A stretch of 64,000 nucleotides of DNA from Nitriliruptor sp040882075 (GCF_040882075.1 NZ_JBBEBZ010000172.1:7066-71065); one strand, 5' to 3'. Shown: positions 43,945 through 53,227, counted from the first letter of the stretch. The notes: generated by a model not told the origin, from the sequence alone. A program made the numbers and translations.

Positions 43945-45681
43945 ATGGCACCCTCCACCGACCGCCGTGTTGGCGGACGTTACGAGCTCACGCGCCGCAT
44001 CGCCCGAGGTGGCGGCGGCACGGTCTGGGCCGCGTACGACCACCTGCTCGAGCGGGAGGTCGCGGTCAAGCACGTCGAGGTCCCCGGCGACCTGCCACCG
44101 GCCGAACGCGACCAGCTGCGCGCCCGGGTGCGCTTGGAGGCCCGAGCCGCGGCGAGGTTGCTGCACCCCTCGGCGGTGACGATCTTCGACGTCGTGGACG
44201 AGGACGGCGACGTCCACCTCGTCCTGGAGCTCGTCGAGCAGCCGACGCTCGACGCGTTGATCCTCCGTGACGGACCGCTCGACGAGACGATGGCTGCGAC
44301 CGTCGCGTTCGGCCTGCTCGACGCGCTGCTCGCGGCGCACGAGGTCGGCATCGTGCACCGCGACGTCAAGCCGTCGAACATCTTCGTGACCGACGACGGG
44401 GCCGTGAAGCTGACCGACTTCGGTATCGCTTCGGTCGAGGGCCACGCGCGCTTGACCCGCACCGGTGCCACCATGGGGTCACCGCAGTTCATCGCCCCCG
44501 AGCAGGCGCTCGGGCACGACGCCGCGCCGGCGGCGGACCTGTGGGGTCTCGGAGCATCGCTGTACTTCGCGGTCGAAGGCGTTCCCCCGTTCGAACGCAA
44601 CAACGCCGTCGCGACGGTCCACGCGGTCGTCCACGAACCGGCGCGTCCCTTCGAGCGTGCCGATGCCCTCGTGCCCATCATCTCGCGGCTGCTCGAGAAG
44701 GAACCGTCGTCCCGGCCCGACGCGGCCGCCATCCGGGCCGATCTCGCACGGATCGCCGACCGCGACGCGCTTCCCGTCCCGGCGACCGGGCCGCCGGTGG
44801 TCCCGATCACCACGGCGGACCCGGGACCGGCGCCCGAGGAGGACACCCGACCTGGCCCGGCGGAGGCCGCGGACGAGCCGGACACCGCGTTGACCGCGTC
44901 CGTCGCGCTCCGATCGTCGGAGCCTCGACCCACCTCGGCGGCGCCCGCCGATGATCCGGAGCCCCGGTCGCCGCGACGGTGGTTGCCGTGGGCGGCGGTG
45001 CTGCTGCTCGTGGTGGTCGTCGGTGCGGTGGTGCTGAACCGCGACACGGTCGGGGACCCCCCGCCCGAGGACGGCGTGGTGGCTGCGCCGCAGGAGGACG
45101 GCGGGTCGACCGACCCACAGGCCACGGACGGTGCTCCCGACCCGGGCGACGACGGCGAGGCTGAGGCCGAGGGTGACGGTGAGCCTGAGGAGGGGGGTGA
45201 CGGCGGCGATCCGGAGACCTCCGCCGCCACCGATGTGCCCGAGGCCGAGGTGCCGGACGACTGGCAGGTCGTCGACGGGCCGGCGTACCGCGTGGCCATC
45301 CCCGCGGGGTGGGAGGTCGCGCAGGGGCAGGGTCGGATCGTCGACCACCGTGACCCGGCCAGCTCGACCTACCTGCGGGTGGACTGGACACCGGACCCGC
45401 GCCCCGACCCGTACGAGAACTGGCAGGAGCTCTCCGCCGACCTGGCGGACCGGTTCGACGACTACCAGGAGCTCCAGCTCACCGTGGTCACCTTCCGGGG
45501 TCAGCCGGCCGCGTTGCTCGAGTACACCTACACCGCGGGTGGCGCCGAGTTGCGCGCGTACAACCTCAACATCTTCGCCGGGGAACGTGCCTACGCGCTG
45601 AACCTGCAGAGCCAGGCCGACGACTGGGGCGACGTCGCGCCGATGTTCGCCTCGATGGTGGGCGGTTTCCAGCCCGAGTGA
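43945..45681 (+). CDS. Transmembrane Ser/Thr protein kinase (PknB-type)
   Basis: Protein of 578 residues. The kinase domain (13-275) has IARGGGGTVWAAYD, the VAVKHVEV Lys, catalytic loop VHRDVKPSNIF, DFG in LTDFGIASVE, and APEQ. A Pro/Asp-rich juxtamembrane linker, one membrane helix (WLPWAAVLLLVVVVGAVVL) and an acidic stalk lead to a C-terminal extracellular domain (YRVAIPAGWEV to FASMVGGF) of unknown ligand; it lacks PASTA repeats. It sits between two Mo-cofactor genes, with no evident functional link. Confidence 0.93.
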   Translation: MAPSTDRRVGGRYELTRRIARGGGGTVWAAYDHLLEREVAVKHVEVPGDLPPAERDQLRARVRLEARAAARLLHPSAVTIFDVVDEDGDVHLVLELVEQPTLDALILRDGPLDETMAATVAFGLLDALLAAHEVGIVHRDVKPSNIFVTDDGAVKLTDFGIASVEGHARLTRTGATMGSPQFIAPEQALGHDAAPAADLWGLGASLYFAVEGVPPFERNNAVATVHAVVHEPARPFERADALVPIISRLLEKEPSSRPDAAAIRADLARIADRDALPVPATGPPVVPITTADPGPAPEEDTRPGPAEAADEPDTALTASVALRSSEPRPTSAAPADDPEPRSPRRWLPWAAVLLLVVVVGAVVLNRDTVGDPPPEDGVVAAPQEDGGSTDPQATDGAPDPGDDGEAEAEGDGEPEEGGDGGDPETSAATDVPEAEVPDDWQVVDGPAYRVAIPAGWEVAQGQGRIVDHRDPASSTYLRVDWTPDPRPDPYENWQELSADLADRFDDYQELQLTVVTFRGQPAALLEYTYTAGGAELRAYNLNIFAGERAYALNLQSQADDWGDVAPMFASMVGGFQPE

Positions 45682-45687
45682 TCCCGC

Positions 45688-45757
45688 GAGGTCGCCGACG
45701 CGTCCCGAGGTCGCCGACGCGTCCCGAGGTCGCCGACGCGTCCCGAGGTCGCCAGCG
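45688..45757. repeat. 19-base tandem repeat, about 3.7 copies
   Basis: GAGGTCGCCGACGCGTCCC repeats with period 19 from 45688, 45707, 45726 and 45745, starting 6 bases after the kinase stop. The copies are almost identical. The tract ends just before the moaA promoter-like TACCGT. There are no unique spacers, so it is not a CRISPR. Confidence 0.9.
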
Positions 45758-45758
45758 G

Positions 45759-45764
45759 TACCGT
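45759..45764 (+). promoter_or_regulatory. -10-like TACCGT, probable leaderless moaA promoter
   Basis: Lies 7 bases before GTG 45772 at the end of the 19-base repeat tract; same spacing as at 26319. Confidence 0.4.
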
Positions 45765-45771
45765 CCGCCGT

Positions 45772-46797
45772 GTGGGAGACACCGTGGACACGCCGCTGGT
45801 CGACCGGCTCGGCAGGCCGGTCGAGGACCTGCGCGTGTCGGTCACCGATCGGTGCAACCTGCGCTGCCGGTACTGCATGCCGCGCGAGGTGTTCGGTCCG
45901 GACCACGCGTTCCTGCCACGGGACGAGCTGCTGAGCTTCGAGGAGATCACCCGCATCGTCCGTGTGGCGGTCGATCTCGGGGTCACCAAGATCCGGCTCA
46001 CCGGCGGCGAGCCGCTGCTGCGCAAGGACCTACCCGAGCTGGTCGCCCAGCTCGCCGCCGTCGACGGGCTCGACGACCTCGCGCTCACCACCAACGGTCT
46101 GCTCCTGCGCGACCACGCCGGTGCGCTGGCCGACGCGGGGCTCGACCGGGTCACCGTCAGCCTCGACGCGCTCGACGAGACCACCTTCCGCGCCGTCGCC
46201 GACACCAGGGCATCCGTGCTCGGGGTGCTCGACGGGATCGAAGCGGCTCGGGCGGCCGGTCTCGGTCCCATCAAGGTCAACACCGTGCTGCGCCGAGGCG
46301 TCAACGACGACCAGCTCGAGGACCTCGCGGGGTGGGCACGCGATGCCGACGTGACCCTGCGGTTCATCGAGTTCATGGACGTCGGCACCACCAACGGCTG
46401 GGTGCGTGAGGGGGTCGTGCCCGCCGCCGAGGTCGTCGACCGCATCGGGACCCGCTGGCCGATCGAGGCGGTCGAACGGGACCACCCCGGTGAGGTGGCC
46501 GAGCGGTACCGCTACCTCGACGGGGCGGGTGAGGTCGGGGTCGTCGCCTCGGTGACGCGCGCCTTCTGCCGGGACTGCACCCGGGCCCGTCTGACGGCCA
46601 TCGGTGAGCTCTACACCTGCCTGTTCGCCGCCAGCGGCAACGATCTGCGCAGCCTCCTGCGTGACGGCGCCGACGACGCCGGGCTGCGCGACCGCGTGGT
46701 CGCGATCTGGTCGGCCCGGACCGATCGCGCGTCGGAGCTGCGCGCCGAGGAGGGCCTCACCGGGCCCAGGGTCGAGATGTCCTACATCGGCGGTTAG
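45772..46797 (+). CDS. moaA: GTP 3',8-cyclase MoaA
   Basis: Radical SAM enzyme of 341 residues catalysing the first step of molybdopterin synthesis. The N-terminal cluster motif is CNLRCRYC (C-x3-C-x2-C), SAM-binding GGEPLLR follows, and the C-terminal second iron-sulfur site is CRDCTRARLTAIGELYTC. The protein ends in Gly-Gly, as functional MoaA proteins do. GTG 45772 fits leaderless translation; GTG 45784, with GGGAG 5 bases upstream, is an alternative in the same frame. The tag stop is followed by nagA after 20 bases. Confidence 0.95.
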   Translation: MGDTVDTPLVDRLGRPVEDLRVSVTDRCNLRCRYCMPREVFGPDHAFLPRDELLSFEEITRIVRVAVDLGVTKIRLTGGEPLLRKDLPELVAQLAAVDGLDDLALTTNGLLLRDHAGALADAGLDRVTVSLDALDETTFRAVADTRASVLGVLDGIEAARAAGLGPIKVNTVLRRGVNDDQLEDLAGWARDADVTLRFIEFMDVGTTNGWVREGVVPAAEVVDRIGTRWPIEAVERDHPGEVAERYRYLDGAGEVGVVASVTRAFCRDCTRARLTAIGELYTCLFAASGNDLRSLLRDGADDAGLRDRVVAIWSARTDRASELRAEEGLTGPRVEMSYIGG

Positions 46798-46817
46798 GGG
46801 ACGTTCTGAAGCTCGAG

Positions 46818-47906
46818 GTGGACGCGGCGATCGTCGACGGCGCCCTCGTCCGGGGTGACGTGGAGGTCGCGGATGGCGCGGTCACCCGGATCGGTCTTCC
46901 CGCCGCGGGGACGGGACGGCTGGCGGCACCCGGCTACGTCGACCTGCAGGTCAACGGGTACGACGGCATCGACCTCCTCGGGGCGGACCGGGACGGGGTG
47001 CTCGACGTGGCCAGGGCGCTGCGTGCAGCCGGCGTCGCTGCCTGGCAGCCGACGCTCATCTCGAGCCCCGAGGAGGTGACGGTGCGAGCCTGCCAGGCGA
47101 TCGCCGAGGCGCGCGCACACCCCGACGGCCGGGACATCGTCGGGATCCACCTCGAGGGCCCGTTCCTGGCCCCCGAACGTCTGGGAACGCACCCGTCGGA
47201 GCACCGTCGTGACCCCGATGTCGCGCTGCTGGGTCGGCTGCTGGACGCCGGTCCGGTGACCGCGGTCACGCTCGCCCCGGAGCTCCCCGGTGCGACCGAA
47301 CTGATCGACGTCCTGCTCGGACGGGGGGTCGTCGTCTCCATCGGCCACACCGACGCCGACGCCACCTACGCGCACGCCGCCTTCGACGCGGGTGCGTCGA
47401 CCGTGACCCACCTGTTCAACGCGATGCGCCGGTTCACAGCCCGGGACGCGGGTGTCGCGGCGGTCGCGCTGGCCCGACCCGACGTGGTCGTGCAGGTCAT
47501 CGTCGACGGTCACCACCTCGCCGACGACACCGTCCGGCTGGTCTGGCAGGCGGCTGCGGGGCGGACGGTCCTCGTCACCGACGCGACCGCGGCGGCTGGC
47601 GTCGGCGACGGGGACTTCCGGCTCGGTGACGTCGACGTGACCGTCTCCGGTGGGGCGGTCCGACGTGCCGACGGCACGCTCGCCGGGAGCGCCCTCACGA
47701 TGGCCGACGCGGTCCGCAACCTGGTCGCGCTCGACGTCCCACTGGTCGACGCCGTGGCTGCGGCGACCGCCGTGCCCGCACGGGTGCTCGACCGCGACGA
47801 CCTCGGCCGCACCCGCGTGGGCGACCGGGCACGCCTCGTCGTGCTCGACGAGACCGGGACGGTGCACCGGGTCATCAACGACGACGACGTGATCGAGGCG
47901 ACGTGA
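46818..47906 (+). CDS. nagA: N-acetylglucosamine-6-phosphate deacetylase
   Basis: Amidohydrolase of 362 residues that deacetylates GlcNAc-6-P made by the PTS. Metal and substrate motifs are visible: GYVDLQVNG, IHLEGPFLAPE, IGHTDAD, VTHLFNAM and LVTDATAAAG with the catalytic Asp. GTG 46818 has GAAG 6 bases upstream; a CTG at 46806 would extend the first strand and cannot be excluded. The stop overlaps the next gene's GTG. Confidence 0.93.
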   Translation: MDAAIVDGALVRGDVEVADGAVTRIGLPAAGTGRLAAPGYVDLQVNGYDGIDLLGADRDGVLDVARALRAAGVAAWQPTLISSPEEVTVRACQAIAEARAHPDGRDIVGIHLEGPFLAPERLGTHPSEHRRDPDVALLGRLLDAGPVTAVTLAPELPGATELIDVLLGRGVVVSIGHTDADATYAHAAFDAGASTVTHLFNAMRRFTARDAGVAAVALARPDVVVQVIVDGHHLADDTVRLVWQAAAGRTVLVTDATAAAGVGDGDFRLGDVDVTVSGGAVRRADGTLAGSALTMADAVRNLVALDVPLVDAVAAATAVPARVLDRDDLGRTRVGDRARLVVLDETGTVHRVINDDDVIEAT

Positions 47907-48955
47907 CGGACGCGACCACCCACCTGCGTACCGAGATCGGCCAGCAGGCCGAGGTCATCGGACGGCTCGTCGAGGCGAGCGGGCCGCTCCGCGAACGGAT
48001 GCGTGCGACCTTCGCCGCCACCGACATCGACCACGTGATGCTCGTGGCGCGGGGGTCGTCCGACAACGTGGCCCGGTACGGGCAGTATCTGCTCGGTATC
48101 ACCTGCCGCCTGCCAGTGTCGCTGGCGACGCCGTCGCTCCAGAGCATCTACGGCGTGGCGCCACGGCTCGACCGCTCCCTCGTCGTGGCGATCTCGCAGT
48201 CGGGGCGGTCGCCGGACGTCGTCGGTGTCCTCGCGAGCGGTCGTGAGCAGGGACGCCCGACGATCGCGATCACGAACGAGCCGGCCTCACCGCTCGCGGC
48301 CGTGGCCGACCACGTCATCGACCTCGCCGCCGGCGAGGAACGAGCCGTCGCGGCGACCAAGACCTACACCTCGTCGCTCGTCGCGATGGCCCTGCTGGCC
48401 GTCGCGCTGGGCGATCCCGCGGAGGCACCGAAGCGCCTGCGCGATCTGGCCGAGCTCCCCGAGGTGGTGGAGGCCGTCCTCGCCGCCACCCCGGTGGAGC
48501 TCGCCGACCGCCTGGTCGACACCCGCCACCTGCTGGTCACCGGCCGGGGTCTCAACTACGCCACCGCGTTCGAGGCCGCGCTCAAGATCCGTGAGCTGAC
48601 CGGCACGGTCGCCGAGGCCTTCTCCCCACCCGACCTGCTGCACGGCCCCATCGCCGCGCTCGAAGCTGGAGCGGCGGCGCTCGTGATCGCTCCGACCGAA
48701 CCATCGGTGGCCAGTCAACGCGAGCTCGTGCCCGTCCTCCGGGAGCGGGGGGCGCTGCTGGCGATCATCTCTGCGGATCAGGACCTGCTGCAGGCGGCCG
48801 CCCTCCCGTTCCCGCTCGTTCGGGAACCCGCTCCCTGGTTGACGCCGGTCACCAGCATCCTCCCGGCTCAGCTGCTCGCAGCTCGGCTGGCCAGCGTCCG
48901 CGGCATGGACCTGGACCGTCCCACCGGTCTGACGAAGGTGACCGAGACCCGCTGA
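47903..48955 (+). CDS. SIS-domain sugar isomerase/deaminase (NagB-II/GlmS-like)
   Basis: Protein of 350 residues with two SIS domains and no glutaminase domain. Motifs: VARGSSDNVARYGQY, ISQSGRSPDVVG, ERAVAATKTYTSSL, and GRGLNYATAFEAALKIRELTG followed by LLHGP. This matches the isomerase half of GlmS used as an alternative glucosamine-6-phosphate deaminase. Placed directly after nagA, it would convert GlcN-6-P to fructose-6-P and ammonia. No classical nagB is seen in the window. Confidence 0.87.
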   Translation: MTDATTHLRTEIGQQAEVIGRLVEASGPLRERMRATFAATDIDHVMLVARGSSDNVARYGQYLLGITCRLPVSLATPSLQSIYGVAPRLDRSLVVAISQSGRSPDVVGVLASGREQGRPTIAITNEPASPLAAVADHVIDLAAGEERAVAATKTYTSSLVAMALLAVALGDPAEAPKRLRDLAELPEVVEAVLAATPVELADRLVDTRHLLVTGRGLNYATAFEAALKIRELTGTVAEAFSPPDLLHGPIAALEAGAAALVIAPTEPSVASQRELVPVLRERGALLAIISADQDLLQAAALPFPLVREPAPWLTPVTSILPAQLLAARLASVRGMDLDRPTGLTKVTETR

Positions 48956-49008
48956 TCCTCGCAACGGCAGCTAGCGTGCTCGACCACGCTTCGAAGGGTG
49001 CGCCGAGG

Positions 49009-49692
49009 ATGATGCCAGACCCCCGGGGGACCGGACGCACCCCGCCGTGCGCCGTGATCTTCGACATGGACGGGGTGCTGGTGCTCTCCAGCGACAGCCA
49101 CGTGCAGGTCTGGGCTGAGTACTTCGACCGGATCGGGCACGACCCCGGCCCCGACGGACCCCGGGGTGTCCTCGGGCGCCGCAGCGTCGACGTGCTCGCC
49201 GACCTGCACCCGGACATGCCCGTCGCGGAACGCGAACGCACGACGCTCCAGCTCGAGGCGCGGTCCGACGCGCTGCAGGTGGACGCACCGCCGGCGATCG
49301 CCCCGGGTGCCGAACGGCTGCTCGAGGCCCTGGCCGGTGGGTCGGTGCCGTTGGCGCTGGCCACGAGCGCGATGCGCAACGCGGTCGACGCGCTCCTCGG
49401 CGACCTGGTGCGGCACTTCGACGCGATCGTGACCGCCTCCGACGTGGACCGCGGCAAGCCCGACCCCGCGATCTACCGGGCCGCGGCCGCACAGCTGGAC
49501 GTCGCCGGTCCGCGCTGCACGGTCGTCGAGGACGCACCGGCCGGGGTGCGGGCCGGGCGGGCCGCGGGGATGCGCGTGATCGGCGTCGAGGGAACGGTCG
49601 ACCGTGGACGCCTGATCGAGGCGGGCGCCGAGATGGTCGTGAACGGAGTGGACCGACTGCGAGTGGAGGACCTGTGCCAGAACGTGACCTGA
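49009..49692 (+). CDS. HAD-superfamily phosphatase (beta-phosphoglucomutase-like)
   Basis: Protein of 227 residues. The nucleophile motif is FDMDGVLVLSS, motif II is ALATSA, motif III GKPDPAIYRAA, and motif IV VVEDAPAGVRAG. It should hydrolyse or transfer phosphate on a small sugar phosphate. Its position between a sugar isomerase and HPr suggests a sugar substrate. ATG 49009 is preceded by TAGCGT at 48972; ATG 49012 is the alternative. The end overlaps HPr by 19 bases. Confidence 0.86.
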   Translation: MMPDPRGTGRTPPCAVIFDMDGVLVLSSDSHVQVWAEYFDRIGHDPGPDGPRGVLGRRSVDVLADLHPDMPVAERERTTLQLEARSDALQVDAPPAIAPGAERLLEALAGGSVPLALATSAMRNAVDALLGDLVRHFDAIVTASDVDRGKPDPAIYRAAAAQLDVAGPRCTVVEDAPAGVRAGRAAGMRVIGVEGTVDRGRLIEAGAEMVVNGVDRLRVEDLCQNVT

Positions 49693-49928
49693 CGTTCGAC
49701 AACGAGGTGGGTTTGCACGCGCGGCCGGCCGCGCTGTTCGTCAAGAAGGCGGGGGAGTTCGACGCCACCATCACGCTCCACAAGGCAGAGACCGAGGCGG
49801 ACGCGCGGTCGCTGTTGGCGGTGCTCAAGCTCGACGTTCGGCGGGGTGACCACGTCCGGGTCACCGCTGAGGGCGACGACGCTGAAGCCGCCCTGGATGC
49901 GCTGACCGAGCTGACGGGTCAACTGTGA
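49674..49928 (+). CDS. ptsH: PTS phosphocarrier protein HPr
   Basis: Protein of 84 residues with the phosphorylated His in VGLHARPAALF and a regulatory-Ser region (DARSLLAVLKL). It transfers phosphate from Enzyme I to EIIA. GTG 49674 overlaps the HAD gene; GGAGGA at 49665-49670 lies 3 bases upstream, which is short. Confidence 0.95.
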   Translation: MPERDLTFDNEVGLHARPAALFVKKAGEFDATITLHKAETEADARSLLAVLKLDVRRGDHVRVTAEGDDAEAALDALTELTGQL

Positions 49929-51604
49929 CCGACCTCGCCGGCGTCGCGGCTTCCCCGGGGGTCGGGATCGGGCCGGCGTGGCGGTACGTCGTCGAGGAAC
50001 TGGAGCTGCCCGAGGGGCCGGTGCCCGACCCCTCGGCCGAGCTCGAGGCGCTGCGAACGGCCATCGCGGTCGTCGCCGACGACCTCCAGCAGCGAGCGGA
50101 TGCCGCGGACGGCGAGGTGGCGGAGGTGCTCGACGCCCAGGCGATGATGGTGGCCGACCCCGAGCTCGCGGACGCGGCCGCGTCCAGCGTCCGCGACGGG
50201 GCGCTCCCCGCCGCACGGGCCATCGTGGAAGCGGGGGAGGTGTACGCGTCGGCCCTCGCCGAGAGCACCAACGAGTACCTCGCGGAGCGGGCGACCGACG
50301 TGCGCGACGTCTGCGACCGGGTGGCGCGTCAGCTGCTCGGCCGGGCCGCGCCCGACCTCGCCGAGCTGCCGTCCGGCAGCATCGTGGTCGCCCACGACCT
50401 CGCCCCGGTCGACACCGCGGGGCTCGACCCGACGCAGGTGGCCGGGCTCGTGCTCGAGGCGGGCAGCCGCACCAGCCACGCCGCGATCCTCGCGCGTGCC
50501 ATCGGGGTCCCCGCGGTGGTCGCGGTGACCGGTGTCCTGGACGCCGTCGAGGACGGTCAGGTGCTCGGGATCGACGGCGACGAGGGGACCGTCCACCTCG
50601 GGGAGGCCGCCGTCCGTGACGCCGGGCTCCGGGGACGGGCTGAGGCCGCGGCCGCAGAACGTGATCGCTTGGCGGTGCTCGCCGGTGACGGACCCGGCGC
50701 GACCGCCGACGGCCACCGGATCGAGCTGGCGGCGAACATCGGCAGCGTCGCCGATCTGCGGACGGCGCTCGCCGCGGGCGCGCAGGGTGTGGGGCTGCTG
50801 CGCACCGAGTTCGAGGTCCTCGACCAGCACGAGGCGCCCACCGAGGACGAACAGTACGAGCGGCTCCGGGAGGCCGTCGACCTGCTCGACGGTGGGAAGC
50901 TCGTCGTCCGCACCTTCGACCTCGGGGCGGACAAGCCCGCCCGGTTCCTGCCCGTCGAGGCCGAGGAGAACCCCGCGCTCGGGGTCCGTGGCATCCGCCT
51001 GGCACGTGCCCACCCGGAGCTGCTCGACGCGCAGCTGCGTGCCGTCCGGCGCGCAGCCGACCACGGCCCCGTGGCGGTCATGGCGCCCATGGTCGCCACC
51101 CTGGCGGAGGTGCGGTGGTTCATCGCCCGAGCCGAGGCAGCCGGCCTGCGGGACGCCGGCGTCGAGCTCGGCGTCATGATCGAGGTACCTGCCGCCGTCC
51201 TGACCGCGGATGCCTTCGCTGCTGAGCTGGATTTCCTCTCCATCGGCACCAACGACCTGACGCAGTACCTGCACGCCGCGGACCGACAGAACGGCGCCCT
51301 CGCTGCGCTGCAGGACCCGTTCGCCCCGGCCGTGCTGCGCGCGGTTCAGCAGGTGTGCGACGCCGCGTCCGCACACGACCGCTGGGTCGGCGTGTGCGGC
51401 GAGGCGGCGGGTGATCCGGCCTGGGCGCTGCTCGCGGTGGGGTTCGGGGTGACGGAGCTGTCGATGGGGGCGGCATCCCTCCTGCCGGTGCGGGCGGCGC
51501 TGGCCTCGTCGACCCTCGAACGGTGCCAGCAGCTCGCCGCCCGTGCCGTCGCCGCCGAGGACGCGGATCGGGCCCGCGCCGTCGCCAGCGAGGCCCTGCC
51601 GTGA
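49925..51604 (+). CDS. ptsI: PTS Enzyme I (PEP-protein phosphotransferase)
   Basis: Protein of 559 residues that autophosphorylates from PEP and passes phosphate to HPr. The active His is in GSRTSHAAILARAIGVPAVV. The PEP-binding barrel has GLLRTEFEVL, RTFDLGADKPARF, DFLSIGTNDLTQYLHAADR and the Cys in VGVCGEAAGD. Its start overlaps the ptsH stop by 4 bases. Confidence 0.96.
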   Translation: MTDLAGVAASPGVGIGPAWRYVVEELELPEGPVPDPSAELEALRTAIAVVADDLQQRADAADGEVAEVLDAQAMMVADPELADAAASSVRDGALPAARAIVEAGEVYASALAESTNEYLAERATDVRDVCDRVARQLLGRAAPDLAELPSGSIVVAHDLAPVDTAGLDPTQVAGLVLEAGSRTSHAAILARAIGVPAVVAVTGVLDAVEDGQVLGIDGDEGTVHLGEAAVRDAGLRGRAEAAAAERDRLAVLAGDGPGATADGHRIELAANIGSVADLRTALAAGAQGVGLLRTEFEVLDQHEAPTEDEQYERLREAVDLLDGGKLVVRTFDLGADKPARFLPVEAEENPALGVRGIRLARAHPELLDAQLRAVRRAADHGPVAVMAPMVATLAEVRWFIARAEAAGLRDAGVELGVMIEVPAAVLTADAFAAELDFLSIGTNDLTQYLHAADRQNGALAALQDPFAPAVLRAVQQVCDAASAHDRWVGVCGEAAGDPAWALLAVGFGVTELSMGAASLLPVRAALASSTLERCQQLAARAVAAEDADRARAVASEALP

Positions 51605-52500
51605 CACGCATCCTCGACCGTTACGGGCCCGACCTGGCCGCTCTCCGGGGGCCGGCGCTGCTCGATGCGATCCGCGAGGCCGAGGGGCGGACCGTCCTGG
51701 CCGAGGTCATCGCGTCGGCGCCACCGCTCCTGACCGGCACGGCCAACGCCGAGCTCGTCGCTGCCTTCGGGGCCGACCTGATCTGCTGCAACCTCGTGGA
51801 TCCCGCCGCCGAAGGCGTGCTGGTCACCGGGCTCGAGGAGCTCGACCCGCCACCGGCCGGCTTCGGTGGGTTGGCCCGGCTGCTCGGACGGCCCGTCGGG
51901 TGCAACCTCGAACCGGATCTGCCCAGCGTTCCCCGGGCGGTGCGCGGCACGGCATCCGCCGGTCGCGCCGCCGTGTCCAACGGAGCGGCGTTCGTCATCG
52001 TGACCGCGAACCCCGGCCGTGGCGCCGGCCTCGCGGACCTGGTGCGTACCGTGCGGACGCTCACGGAAGCCGAACCCGGCCTGGTCGTCCTCGCTGGCAA
52101 GATGCACCAGGCCGGCGCGGAGGAGACGATCGGTCCGCACACGGCCGAAGCGTTGGTCGCGGCCGGCGCCGATGGCGTCCTCGTCCCCGTCCCCGGCACG
52201 GTCCCGGGCGTGAGCGAGACCACGGCTCGCGAGACGGTGGTGGCGGCGCGAGCCGCCGGCGCCGTCGCGGTCAGCACGATCGGGACCTCGCAGGAGGGGG
52301 CCGACCTGACGACGATCCGGACGCTCGCCCTGACCGCGAAACGGATCGGCGCCGACGTCCACCACATCGGTGACGCCGGCTGGACCGGGGTGGCGTCACC
52401 CGACGTCATCCACGCCTACAGCGTCGCGATCCGCGGCGTGCGGCACACCTGGAACCGGATGGCGCGCGGCACGCGTGCGTCGTGGAGAGGAGCACCCTGA
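51601..52500 (+). CDS. DUF7916-like predicted TIM-barrel protein in PTS operon
   Basis: Protein of 299 residues. The start LDAIREAEGRTVLAEVIASAPPLLTGTANAEL and the core FGADLICCNLVDPAAEG resemble a family annotated DUF7916 (often mislabelled as PEP phosphonomutase or dehalogenase) that I recall beside PTS genes in Firmicutes. Alternating strands and helices suggest a TIM barrel with Gly-rich phosphate-binding ends (VVAARAAGAVAVSTIGTSQEG). It lies between ptsI and EIIB, with overlapping ends. It probably handles a sugar phosphate, but no reaction is known to me. Confidence 0.62.
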   Translation: MTRILDRYGPDLAALRGPALLDAIREAEGRTVLAEVIASAPPLLTGTANAELVAAFGADLICCNLVDPAAEGVLVTGLEELDPPPAGFGGLARLLGRPVGCNLEPDLPSVPRAVRGTASAGRAAVSNGAAFVIVTANPGRGAGLADLVRTVRTLTEAEPGLVVLAGKMHQAGAEETIGPHTAEALVAAGADGVLVPVPGTVPGVSETTARETVVAARAAGAVAVSTIGTSQEGADLTTIRTLALTAKRIGADVHHIGDAGWTGVASPDVIHAYSVAIRGVRHTWNRMARGTRASWRGAP

Positions 52501-52751
52501 TGGCTGGATTCGACGAGGTCGCCACCGCCCTGATCGCCGGGCTCGGCGGGAAGGACAACATCAAGCACCTGGAGCCGTGCACGACGCGGATCCGGGTCGA
52601 GGTGAACGACGAGGCGGCCATCGACGAACCGGCGCTGAAGGCGACCGGTGCCCACGGGGTGATGCGCCGTGGCAGCGTCGTGCAGGTCGTGATGGGTCTG
52701 CAGTCGGACAACATCGAGCAGGTCATGCGACGCCAGATGGAGGAGGGATGA
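52500..52751 (+). CDS. PTS EIIB domain protein, glucose/N-acetylglucosamine type
   Basis: Protein of 83 residues with the phosphorylated Cys in HLEPCTTRIRVEV, the pattern of the glucose-family EIIB. It carries phosphate from EIIA to sugar entering through EIIC. ATG 52500 overlaps the previous TGA (TGATG), with GGAGAGGAG upstream. In most genomes this domain is fused to EIIC; here it is separate. Confidence 0.93.
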   Translation: MAGFDEVATALIAGLGGKDNIKHLEPCTTRIRVEVNDEAAIDEPALKATGAHGVMRRGSVVQVVMGLQSDNIEQVMRRQMEEG

Positions 52752-53188
52752 CCCTCGTCGTCGCCCCCGTCGCGGGCGAGGTCATCGCTCTCGACGACGT
52801 CGACGACGAGGTGTTCTCCGAACGGATCGTCGGGGACGGTGTCGCCGTGCGTCCCACGGGCTCGCAGGTCCGCGCCCCCATCGCCGGCAGGGTGGAGAAG
52901 CTGTTCCCGGGTGGGCACGGCGTCGCGATCGAGTCCGCGGACGGGCTGCAGGTGCTCGTGCACATCGGGCTCGAGACCGTGAAGCTCGAGGGCGACGGGT
53001 TCACCACGCTCGTCGAGGAGGGTGCGGACGTCGCGGTCGGCGACCTGCTGGTCACCGTCGATCTCGACCGGCTCGCGGAGCTCGGCATCGACACGGTGAC
53101 CCCGGTCGTCGTCATCAGCGGGCACGCCGTCACCGTCGTCGGTCGAGGCACGGTCGCCGCCGGCGACGCGCTCCTCGAGAGCGGCTGA
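52748..53188 (+). CDS. PTS EIIA component, glucose (Crr) type
   Basis: Protein of 146 residues with the two active-site histidines in FPGGHGVAIES and VLVHIGLETVKLEG. The N-terminus VVAPVAGEVIALDDVDDEVF matches Crr/EIIA-Glc. It accepts phosphate from HPr. ATG 52748 overlaps the EIIB stop. A palindrome ends the transcript 17 bases later. Confidence 0.94.
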   Translation: MTLVVAPVAGEVIALDDVDDEVFSERIVGDGVAVRPTGSQVRAPIAGRVEKLFPGGHGVAIESADGLQVLVHIGLETVKLEGDGFTTLVEEGADVAVGDLLVTVDLDRLAELGIDTVTPVVVISGHAVTVVGRGTVAAGDALLESG

Positions 53189-53204
53189 CGCCGGTCGAGA
53201 AACC

Positions 53205-53222
53205 GCACGACGCGCGTCGTGC
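53205..53222 (+). terminator. Perfect 18-base palindrome after EIIA
   Basis: GCACGACGCGCGTCGTGC equals its own reverse complement, 17 bases after the EIIA stop and just before the EIIC promoter-like TAAGGT. It suits a terminator between the two. Confidence 0.5.
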
Positions 53223-53227
53223 AGGCG

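Noticed and set aside
45688..45757. CRISPR array
   Set aside because: Copies abut with no unique spacers and the unit is only 19 bases; no cas genes nearby. The same reasoning excludes 6226-6395.
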